Notes under the pieces: generated by a model | Seen by the model: the letters and a program-made list of their open reading frames with translations, nothing else | What the model was told of the DNA's origin: nothing | Database searches by the model: none | Assembly (NCBI GenBank): GCA_028871175.1 | Contig: JAGWNU010000004.1 | Span: 1-54,386, forward strand | DNA from: Burkholderiaceae bacterium | GTDB lineage: Bacteria > Pseudomonadota > Gammaproteobacteria > Burkholderiales > Burkholderiaceae | Reading direction: 5' to 3' | DNA length: 54,386 nt | Position numbers and translations under genes: made by a program | Part shown: piece after piece, positions 46,794 to 54,386 of the stretch | Layout of the letters: every line of letters starts with the position of its first letter | Position numbering within the stretch: the first letter of the stretch is position 1

Positions 46794-47831
46794 GCCTGTG
46801 CCCTTTGCGCTGGCACTGGATTCAAGAAAGCGAAGCAGCGCCGCTTCTTCGCGTCGCAGGCCCTTGCGTGCGCGGGTCGGGGGCAGTGCTTCTAGCTCGC
46901 CGGCCAGGAAGGCGTCCACCACGGCCGGATGTACATAGCACTTGCGGCAGACAGCCGGCGTGTTCCCCAGACGCTTGGCCACGGCAGCAATGGCTTCCAC
47001 CACCTGCCGGCGCGCCTCGGTAGCGTTCGCCGACGTGCGCCCGCGCAGCAGATCCAGCGCGAGCACGCTGCCGGCCCAGGTGCGGTAGTCCTTTGCCGTG
47101 AAATCTGCGCCCGTGATCTCTTGTAAGTACGCATTCACATCCATGGAATCCACCACACGGCGCTCGCCAGCTTCGTCGATGTACTGGAACAACTCCTGGC
47201 CCGGCAGATCGACGCAGCGTCGGATGATGCGCGCCAGGCGCGGGTCCGATACCGACACGTCGTGCTCCACGCCGCTCTTGCCGCGAAACTGAAAACGCAC
47301 CGTGTTGCCATGCACCTCCACGTGGCGATTGCGCAGCGTCGTGAGCCCATAGGAGCGGTTGTCGCGTGCATATGCCACGTTGCCCACGCGCACCAGCGTC
47401 ACGTCCAGCAGGAAGACAACCGTCGCCAGCATCTTCTCGCGCGGCAGGCCCGGGGCCGCCAAGTGGGCGGCAATCGCCTTGCGCACCCGCGGCAGCGCCG
47501 CCCCGAAGGTCAGCAGCCGGCCATATTTGTTTGCATCGCGGAAAGCGAGCCAGCCGGCGTGGTAGCGGTATTGCTTGCGTCCGCGCGCATCGCGCCCGGT
47601 GGCCTGGAGATGGCCGTTCGCATGGGGGCAGATCCACACATCGGTGTACGCTGGTGGAATCGCCAGCTTGTGGATGCGCGATATGACGGCCGGGTCGCGG
47701 ATGCGTTCGCCGCGCGTGTCGAAATAGACGAAGCCGCGCCGGCGTCGACGGCGGGTATAGCCAGGGCGCGTATCGTCCACGTAGCGCAGCGGCTCGGGCA
47801 GCGCTTCAATGATGGCCGGTGTCCCGGACAT
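46776..47831 (-). CDS. DNA topoisomerase IB (poxvirus-type)
   Basis: Product of 351 aa (from ATG 47831), the length of bacterial type IB topoisomerases. The N-terminal region FVYFDTRGERI is followed by PAYTDVWICP. Catalytic residues are in VGNVAYARDNRSYGLTTL (Arg), KDYRTWAGSVLAL (Arg) and the Tyr nucleophile in CRKCYVHPAVVDAF. The enzyme relaxes supercoils through a 3'-phosphotyrosyl link. A start further upstream at a GTG (47867) or ATG 48026 is possible, but no good ribosome binding site supports any of them, so the N-terminus is uncertain. Confidence 0.88.
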   Translation of the reverse strand: MSGTPAIIEALPEPLRYVDDTRPGYTRRRRRRGFVYFDTRGERIRDPAVISRIHKLAIPPAYTDVWICPHANGHLQATGRDARGRKQYRYHAGWLAFRDANKYGRLLTFGAALPRVRKAIAAHLAAPGLPREKMLATVVFLLDVTLVRVGNVAYARDNRSYGLTTLRNRHVEVHGNTVRFQFRGKSGVEHDVSVSDPRLARIIRRCVDLPGQELFQYIDEAGERRVVDSMDVNAYLQEITGADFTAKDYRTWAGSVLALDLLRGRTSANATEARRQVVEAIAAVAKRLGNTPAVCRKCYVHPAVVDAFLAGELEALPPTRARKGLRREEAALLRFLESSASAKGTGEKKPA

Positions 47832-48052
47832 GCCGGGCGTCAAGGCGGATTCGGGCGTACGTTCCACATCAGAGGTCCGAAGGTACGCTCGCCGCAGCAA
47901 GCAGCGTTCCTCGCTGGGGATGGCTGTCTGCCGTCGTTTCGAGACCACGAAACTGCGCAAAGAAGTGGCTGGAAATAGGCTTTTTGCCACAGGCGCTCCC
48001 GACCTTGCATCGGTAAACGGATTCAACTACACTGCTTGCCCTCTGGGCGGTA

Positions 48053-48058
48053 TATAAT
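48053..48058 (+). promoter_or_regulatory. rpsU: -10 element of rpsU
   Basis: A perfect TATAAT 43 bp before the rpsU ATG. The -35 region at the expected distance is weak (TACACT with 18-bp spacing). Confidence 0.5.
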
Positions 48059-48100
48059 CTGCGGTTTCGCCGTCCACCCGAATACTGAGCAAGGGACCCG

Positions 48101-48313
48101 ATGACCACCATCCGTCTGAAAGAAAACGAGCCGGTCGAAGTTGCGCTGCGCCGCTTCCGCCGTGAAATCGAGCGCACTGGCCTGATCAAGGAACTGCGCG
48201 CTCGTACCGCTTACGAGAAGCCGACGACCGAGCGCAAGCGCAAGAAGGCTGCCGCTGTGTCGCGCACGCGCAAACGCCTGCGCTCGCAAATGCTGCCCAA
48301 GAAGCTCTACTAA
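48101..48313 (+). CDS. rpsU: 30S ribosomal protein S21
   Basis: Product of 70 aa matching S21: [19 protein letters not shown] at the start, central [14 protein letters not shown] and the basic C-terminus [17 protein letters not shown]21 joins the 30S subunit near the anti-Shine-Dalgarno end of 16S rRNA and helps initiation. A GAGCAAGGG site precedes the ATG. It is transcribed alone here, divergent from the topoisomerase gene. Confidence 0.95.
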   Translation: MTTIRLKENEPVEVALRRFRREIERTGLIKELRARTAYEKPTTERKRKKAAAVSRTRKRLRSQMLPKKLY

Positions 48314-48672
48314 GATCGCGCGGTTGTTTCGGTAGCACCAATCGGGTGCTGCCGCTGGCGGCGTGAAGTCCATCGACATCCGTTCCGCCGAGCTTGGCTT
48401 GTTGCGCCCATGCGCATCCGGAATTGCTTTCCGACCTGGCCAACGCTCTACCCCCCGATACAGAAGCTTGCAGGACGCGGTTGATGGCATGAATGCCATT
48501 CTCCGTTGGATCGGCGTGTCTGCGCTCGATTTTTCTGTTGCAAACGACCTCCGCCAGCGGTATCTGACCGGCTGGCTGTTGGCGTTTGTCTTTCGGGATC
48601 GGGATCGGGATCGGGGTTGCGGCTTGGGTGGGGCTCCCGCTTTTCCTCCGTATTTGCGCTGAGGGCGGTGTC
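48314..48672. other. Gene-free region between rpsU and the Nudix-like gene
   Basis: A 359-bp stretch without a convincing gene. A GGTAGCACC/GGTGCTGCC hairpin lies just after rpsU (around 48331-48354) without a T-run. A short tandem repeat, three copies of GGGATC, lies at 48595-48612. Confidence 0.45.
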
Positions 48673-49062
48673 CTAGACGTCAGCCGAACACGCCGCCGCA
48701 ATCGACGCCCGGTATCCAGCCGGCAGGTTGGCCGGCAGCGCTCCCGGCGCAAAGCAACCGATTTGCGTGTGTCCATGGCTGATCGCCGGTTTGAACGCGC
48801 CCATCAGCCTGCAGTTGTACGTTGCAATAAAGACATGCCTGTCCGGCACGACCTCGAACAGGTACGTATCGATCGGCGCGCCCACCTCGATCTGCAGGCT
48901 CAGCGCTACCGCCATCTCGCGTGCAAGACATTCGGCGGGCGATTCGCCGCGCTCTAGTCGCCCGCCGGGCAACTCCCATTCGCGGCGTTCGTTGAGCAGC
49001 AGGACGATTTCACCGGTAGGCGCGCGCAACACGCCTTTGATCGAGATGGGGTAGGCCGACAT
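48673..49062 (-). CDS. Nudix-fold protein with degenerate catalytic box
   Basis: Product of 129 aa with a Nudix fold: VLLLNERREWELPGGRLERGE is split here as the strand and box start, with Gly34 and Glu40 in place. The box should end REUxEExGU but reads REMAVALSL (48-56), so both metal-binding Glu are replaced (Val52, Ala53) and the Gly is Ser55. Hydrolase activity is therefore doubtful; ligand binding or altered chemistry is possible. The gene starts 5 bp after the mnmE stop on the same strand. Confidence 0.75.
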   Translation of the reverse strand: MSAYPISIKGVLRAPTGEIVLLLNERREWELPGGRLERGESPAECLAREMAVALSLQIEVGAPIDTYLFEVVPDRHVFIATYNCRLMGAFKPAISHGHTQIGCFAPGALPANLPAGYRASIAAACSADV

Positions 49063-49067
49063 CAGGC

Positions 49068-50513
<1,446 letters not shown>

Positions 50514-50978
50514 GAGCGGTATTGTGCGGCAGCCTCGCATCGGCGCGCCAGTTTCCCATCAGGGCGATTTGGATAATCGATCGCAGCGGCGTGCGGCGTC
50601 ATTGGTGTGAGCAGGCTGCCGGCGTTGGCCGCCTCGTTGACGGGGCAACCTGATACGGCCGGCTGGGGGCGCACGGCAAACCGGTGTGCCGGCGTGCGGG
50701 GCCGGTTGGGGATCATCCCATCAACCGCGGAGGCATGTGGTGTTGCGGGTGGAGGTACGTGCCGAGCCGCACGCCTTTGGGTGGCCGCTACTGATGCGAG
50801 CGGCCAGAGCTGCGGCAAGACGGGCCTGCACCAGCACGATCGCCCGCTTACTCGGGTCGTCCATCCGTGACCGGGGCAGCTGCACAATCGCGGCGGCCTA
50901 CTCCGTTCTGGAATCGGGCTCGATCAAGAAAAAAGGGGCGCCCGAAGGTGCCCCTCTTTCTTTGCGTCCCGTTTCGCC
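50514..50978. other. Gene-free region between mnmE and yidC
   Basis: A 465-bp stretch that contains the yidC terminator at its right end and presumably the mnmE promoter. Short open frames here show no family features. I see no RNA gene. Confidence 0.5.
50929..50960 (-). terminator. Intrinsic terminator of the rpmH-rnpA-yidD-yidC unit
   Basis: AGGGGC (50934-50939) pairs with GCCCCT (50950-50955); on the minus strand the stem is followed by a T-run (AAAAAA on plus, 50929-50934). It lies 19 bp after the yidC stop. Confidence 0.75.
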
Positions 50979-52643
50979 TTATTTGGCGGCAGCGGGTTTC
51001 TTGTTGGTGCCCAGCATGCGGTTGATCGACCACTGCTGCGCGATCGACAGGCAGTTGTTCACCACCCAGTACAGCACCAGGCCGGCCGGGAAGAAGAAGA
51101 ACATCACCGAGAACGCGATCGGCATGAACATCATCACCTTGGCCTGCACGGGGTCCGGCGGCGTTGGGTTCAGGCGCGTCTGCACAAACATCGACACCGC
51201 CATCAGAACCGGCAGGATATAGAACGGGTCCGGCGCGGACAGGTCGTGCACCCAGCCAATCCAGGGGGCGCCGCGCATTTCTGCCGACGAGAGCAGTGCC
51301 CAGTAAAGCGCCATGAACACCGGAATCTGGATCACGATCGGCAGACAGCCGCCGAGCGGGTTCACCTTCTCGGTGCGGTACAGCGTCATCATCTCCTGGT
51401 TCATCTTTTGCGGATCGCCCTTGTGGCGCTCGCGGATCGACGTCATGCGCGGCTGCAGATCCTTCATCTTCGCCATCGAGCGGTAGCTCGTGGCCGACAG
51501 CGGGAAGAACACCAGCTTGATCAGCACCGTCAGCGCCACGATGGACCAGCCCCAGTTGCCGAGCAGCCCGTGGAGTTTCTCCAGCAGCCAGAACAGCGGC
51601 TTGGCGATGATGGTCAGCCAGCCGTAGTCCTTCACCAGCTCCAGGCCCGGGGTGATGCCTTCAAGCATGCGCTCTTCCTGCGGGCCGGCGAACAGGCGCG
51701 CCGTGGCCGATACGCTTGCGCCCGGCGCCACCGTACCCAGCGACTCCTGCATGCCGACGCGGTAGAAGTTCGTGTCGATGCGATCGACATAGAACTCGCG
51801 CTTGACGTTGGCGGCGGGAATCCACGCCGATGCAAAGTAGTGCTGCACCATCGCTACCCAGCCGCTGTCGGTCGGCGACGGCACGTGCGCCTTGCCCTTG
51901 TCGATATCGGCGAAGGTGATCTTGTGATAGTGATCGCCATCGGTGTAGACGGCCGGGCCGGTGAACGTGCTGTAGAAGCGCGATTGTTCCGCCGCGCCGC
52001 CGTCGCGTGCCAGCTCCATGTACAGCGTCGGAGTGATCGGCGCCGAGCCGTCGTTGGTCACGTCAAAGCGCGTGTCGATCACGTAGCTGCCGCGCTTGAA
52101 GACATACGTCTTGGCGAGCTTGGCCCCGCCCTTGTCGGCCGTGAATGTGATGGAGACATCGTTGCCGGCGCCCAGGTCACGCGGGCCGGCCGAGGCCGTG
52201 AATGCCGTCGTGTGGTTCGGGAAGTCGCCGCCGATGATGCCCGAGCGCGCCAGGTACGTGCGCTCCAGGCTGCGGTCGAACAGCACCATCGGGTTGCCGT
52301 CGTGGTCCTTCTGCGTCAACAGCTCGAGCTTGCTGACGATGGCGCCTGCCGTGTCGATGGTGGCGCGGAGCACGTCCGTCGTGATGACGACCTTTTCCGA
52401 GGCCGGAGCCTGCGAGGCCGCGCCCGTGGCCGGAGCGGCCTGGGTGTTCGTCGCTGCAGTGGTCGCAGCGCTCTTTGGCACGTCGCCTGCAGGCGTGCTG
52501 CCCGGCGCGGTCGCAGAGGTGGTGGCCGTCTGCGGCGTCGGGAAGAACATCGACTGGTGGCCATTCGCGCGTTGCCAGTTGTCGAACAGCATGACAACCG
52601 CCAGCGAGAAGATCACCCAGAGAATGGTGCGTTTGATATCCAT
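50979..52643 (-). CDS. yidC: Membrane protein insertase YidC
   Basis: Product of 554 aa. An N-terminal membrane anchor ([19 protein letters not shown]) is followed by an Ala/Thr-rich linker and a periplasmic beta-sandwich domain (about 80-340). The conserved five-helix insertase core begins about residue 350 ([23 protein letters not shown] is split across it; [25 protein letters not shown]). It inserts membrane proteins alone or with SecYEG. The gene lies 6 bp after yidD. Confidence 0.96.
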   Translation of the reverse strand: MDIKRTILWVIFSLAVVMLFDNWQRANGHQSMFFPTPQTATTSATAPGSTPAGDVPKSAATTAATNTQAAPATGAASQAPASEKVVITTDVLRATIDTAGAIVSKLELLTQKDHDGNPMVLFDRSLERTYLARSGIIGGDFPNHTTAFTASAGPRDLGAGNDVSITFTADKGGAKLAKTYVFKRGSYVIDTRFDVTNDGSAPITPTLYMELARDGGAAEQSRFYSTFTGPAVYTDGDHYHKITFADIDKGKAHVPSPTDSGWVAMVQHYFASAWIPAANVKREFYVDRIDTNFYRVGMQESLGTVAPGASVSATARLFAGPQEERMLEGITPGLELVKDYGWLTIIAKPLFWLLEKLHGLLGNWGWSIVALTVLIKLVFFPLSATSYRSMAKMKDLQPRMTSIRERHKGDPQKMNQEMMTLYRTEKVNPLGGCLPIVIQIPVFMALYWALLSSAEMRGAPWIGWVHDLSAPDPFYILPVLMAVSMFVQTRLNPTPPDPVQAKVMMFMPIAFSVMFFFFPAGLVLYWVVNNCLSIAQQWSINRMLGTNKKPAAAK

Positions 52644-52649
52644 GTCGGA

Positions 52650-52964
52650 TTACGGTCTGGGAAGGTGAATCGACGGCCGCGCAGCCGGGGTGTCGGCTGC
52701 GGTCGCGTCGGTCGATGCGGAATCGGTGGAGCGGGGCGCAGCATTGCCAGCGGCGGGCGGCACAGGATCATACCCGCCTTGTGCGAACGGATGGCAGCGG
52801 CATAGGCGTTTTGCCGCAAGATAACTGCCGACAGCCGGCCCATGCGTGAGCACGGCGTCGCGTGCGTAGTCGGAGCAGGTCGGCAGGAACCGGCATTGCG
52901 CGCCGACAAACGGGCTGAATGCCACTTTGTAGGCGCGCAGGAGGAACAGCAGCACGCGCGTCAT
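52650..52964 (-). CDS. yidD: Membrane protein insertion efficiency factor YidD
   Basis: Product of 104 aa. The YidD core is [11 protein letters not shown], then [11 protein letters not shown], then [15 protein letters not shown]. The C-terminus is extended by a low-complexity Ala/Ser/Thr-rich tail of about 30 residues. YidD supports YidC-dependent insertion. The start overlaps the rnpA stop by 4 bp. Confidence 0.93.
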   Translation of the reverse strand: MTRVLLFLLRAYKVAFSPFVGAQCRFLPTCSDYARDAVLTHGPAVGSYLAAKRLCRCHPFAQGGYDPVPPAAGNAAPRSTDSASTDATAADTPAARPSIHLPRP

Positions 52965-53383
52965 GGTGTCTCCGCGGCAGGGGGTGCCGGGGGCGCTGCC
53001 GTGGGTGCCGCAGGCAGCGGCCGCGCGGCAATCTCAAACAAATGAGAAAGCTCTTCGCGGCAGATGCGCTTGAAGGCGGCCACGGAGGGCACGTCTTCGC
53101 GCGGGAACTTGGCCTGCAGGCGGATCAGCACGTCGCGTCCGCCCAGCTTCGGCTGCCGTAGCCGGAACAGTTCGCGGCACTGGCGCTTGATCAGGTTGCG
53201 CTCCACGGCGCGCCGGGCGAACTTCTTGCCGATGACCACACCCAGGCGCGCCTGCGGGTGGCCGTTGGCGCGCACGTACAGCACGAAGTGACGACTACGC
53301 CGGACCGGCCGCAAAGCAAAAACGGATGAGAACTCATCCGTTTTCGTCAGCCTTGCGGCTTTGGGGTAGGCGTGCGGGCCCAT
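52961..53383 (-). CDS. rnpA: Ribonuclease P protein component
   Basis: Product of 140 aa. The RnpA core is visible: [14 protein letters not shown] at the start, and the RNR-type signature [19 protein letters not shown] with the conserved basic patch. It binds RNase P RNA and assists tRNA 5' maturation. A Pro/Ala-rich tail follows. The start at 53383 is preferred to 53428 because the longer form adds a non-conserved hydrophobic segment. The gene lies 61 bp after rpmH. Confidence 0.93.
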   Translation of the reverse strand: MGPHAYPKAARLTKTDEFSSVFALRPVRRSRHFVLYVRANGHPQARLGVVIGKKFARRAVERNLIKRQCRELFRLRQPKLGGRDVLIRLQAKFPREDVPSVAAFKRICREELSHLFEIAARPLPAAPTAAPPAPPAAETP

Positions 53384-53444
53384 CGTCAGCGTGCCGCAAA
53401 AGCCATAGGCAACGGCAGGAGCCGCCACCCGGGGCGCGGCAGTC

Positions 53445-53579
53445 TTAGATGGCCAGGCGCTTGCGGCCCTTGGCGCGGCGTGCGTTCAGCACGGCACGGC
53501 CACCACGGGTCTTCATGCGGACACGGAAACCGTGGGTGCGCTTGCGACGGGTAACGGAAGGTTGATAGGTACGTTTCAT
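53445..53579 (-). CDS. rpmH: 50S ribosomal protein L34
   Basis: Product of 44 aa, the exact family length: [18 protein letters not shown], then [20 protein letters not shown] and the end RKRLAI. It is a basic protein of the large subunit. It lies next to oriC, as in most bacteria, and begins the rpmH-rnpA-yidD-yidC series. The frame is short but unmistakable. Confidence 0.97.
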   Translation of the reverse strand: MKRTYQPSVTRRKRTHGFRVRMKTRGGRAVLNARRAKGRKRLAI

Positions 53580-54041
53580 GATGCACTCTCTGGTTAATGG
53601 GTGCGGACGCTGCCGCACGCGCCGGGCCTTAGGGTCACCCTGTCAGCCTGGTGTCGATTCAGTAGGAGAAATCGCCCACGCAGACCGCCGTGCGCTGTGT
53701 TGTTCAGGTCTTGGGCGTCACCGGTAATGTGGGCACCGAAAACATCAGTCCCCGCCGGATCAGGCGCGACGGGATGGAACCCGGCACCGCGTCTGACGCG
53801 AACAAGCGTGCGCTCCCCTGCCGCGCATCGCAGAACCCGCCATTTAAACGATATTCGCCGCGCCTGTCAAGCGTGCGGAGCTGGGGATAACGGGTATGCG
53901 CCCCTGATCTTCCACGCGCAACGAAGTTGTCCCCAGTGCCTTGTGCGGCTTGGGGCGTTCTGCGTCAAGCCTTGCCGGTGCTGGGTTTGCGGGAGGTGTA
54001 AAAAAACGGTTGTCCACCGCTACTCACAGCAGGTCCACAGG

Positions 54042-54050
54042 TTATCCACA
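54042..54050 (+). promoter_or_regulatory. DnaA box (perfect consensus)
   Basis: TTATCCACA on the plus strand, 11 bp from an opposed copy. It lies in the oriC/dnaA upstream region. Confidence 0.8.
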
Positions 54051-54060
54051 GACTTATCCT

Positions 54061-54090
54061 TTGTGGATAACTTTCGGCCGGGGGTACAAT
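54061..54090 (+). promoter_or_regulatory. dnaA: Candidate dnaA promoter
   Basis: TTGTGG (54061-54066) and TACAAT (54085-54090) are separated by 18 bp. The -35 coincides with a perfect DnaA box, which would allow DnaA to repress its own gene. The leader would be about 115 bases. Confidence 0.5.
54062..54070 (-). promoter_or_regulatory. DnaA box (perfect consensus, opposite orientation)
   Basis: TGTGGATAA, the complement of TTATCCACA. It overlaps the candidate dnaA -35 element. Confidence 0.8.
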
Positions 54091-54210
54091 CCCGCTCCAA
54101 CAACGAAAGCCATCCGGTTTCTGGCATGCGCCAGGGGCCCGGCGGCCGGCTCACCCGGGGACGTCGTCGATGACGCGTGTGTGGTGCCGGTCAAACACCT
54201 AACGATAACG

Positions 54211-54386
54211 ATGCAGGATTTCTGGCACGCGGCGTCTGCTCAGCTCGAGAGTGAGTTGACGCCGCAACAATTCAAGACGTGGATCAAGCCGCTGACGCCG
54301 CTTTCATTTGATGAGCAGGCGCGCACGCTGCGGATTGCCGCGCCCAACCGCTTCAAGCTCGACTGGGTCAAGAGCCAGTTTTCGGG
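54211..54386 (+). CDS. dnaA: Chromosomal replication initiator DnaA, 3'-truncated by window edge
   Basis: The first 58 codons are present. They encode domain I of DnaA, starting [20 protein letters not shown] and continuing with [13 protein letters not shown] and the [12 protein letters not shown] region, matching the helicase-loading/self-association domain. The ATPase and DNA-binding domains lie beyond the window. The gene reads away from rpmH, with oriC between. Confidence 0.93.
   Translation, partial: MQDFWHAASAQLESELTPQQFKTWIKPLTPLSFDEQARTLRIAAPNRFKLDWVKSQFS

Larger units (their letters stand above)
53580..54210. other. Probable chromosomal origin (oriC) between rpmH and dnaA
   Basis: A 631-bp gene-free region bounded by rpmH and dnaA. 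It has two perfect DnaA boxes (TTATCCACA at 54042-54050 and its complement at 54062-54070) and near-matches at 53882-53890, 53927-53935 and 54010-54018. Short AT-rich spots occur around 53843-53856 and 54000-54006. Location and boxes fit oriC; the exact unwinding element is not resolved. Confidence 0.75.

Noticed and set aside
53601..54173. 190-codon open frame over the origin region
   Set aside because: It reads through the DnaA boxes and dnaA promoter, with low-complexity translation and no family match.

Overview
The window is about 54 kb of high-GC chromosome from a betaproteobacterium of the Burkholderiales, most likely Ralstonia or a close relative. The evidence is the rpmH-rnpA-yidD-yidC-mnmE block beside dnaA, the metX-metW pair, a GTP-type PEP carboxykinase, and a tetronate-catabolism cluster of the kind worked out in Cupriavidus/Ralstonia. 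The right end is the replication origin: DnaA boxes lie between rpmH and the first codons of dnaA. The assignment rests on gene content and order, not on a database search.

Layout. 1-4.2 kb: 3' part of a succinate-semialdehyde dehydrogenase-like gene, then metX-metW behind what looks like a SAM-II riboswitch with an intrinsic terminator, then a Sel1-repeat protein. 4.2-8.9 kb: a YbdD-like small protein and a CstA-type peptide/pyruvate transporter, divergent from a Cache-domain histidine kinase and a NarL-type regulator. 8.9-15.7 kb: complete tetronate (D-erythronate/L-threonate) catabolic cluster: denD, a FadR-type regulator, ltnD, otnK, otnC, an MFS permease and otnI. 16.0-31.4 kb: a long minus-strand Tad/Flp-type pilus locus with an FHA-CpaF fusion ATPase. 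It carries two Flp-like proteins, several TadE/TadG-like proteins, a secretin, CpaB, TadB, TadC, a DUF192 protein, an OmpA-like lipoprotein and a lytic transglycosylase, and it ends with a response regulator whose phosphoacceptor Asp is missing. 31.4-32.8 kb: an AT-richer island with a small ArsR-like regulator and several palindromes.

32.8-39.6 kb: pckG, a D-2-hydroxyacid dehydrogenase, a class III extradiol dioxygenase-like protein, a pyridine nucleotide-disulfide oxidoreductase relative lacking one redox cysteine, and a patatin-like phospholipase. 39.6-46.8 kb: a TetR repressor divergent from a full RND efflux operon (adaptor, pump, outer-membrane channel), with an AcrR/TtgR-like operator over the promoter. 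46.8-54.4 kb: topoisomerase IB, rpsU, a Nudix-fold protein with a degenerate catalytic box, mnmE, yidC, yidD, rnpA, rpmH, oriC and the start of dnaA.

The most interesting parts are the Tad locus, which has no TadZ/CpaE and no prepilin peptidase nearby, together with its AT-rich regulatory flank and degenerate receiver; the riboswitch-terminator unit ahead of metX; and two enzyme relatives that have lost family-defining catalytic residues. I saw no insertion sequences, tRNA, rRNA or CRISPR arrays.
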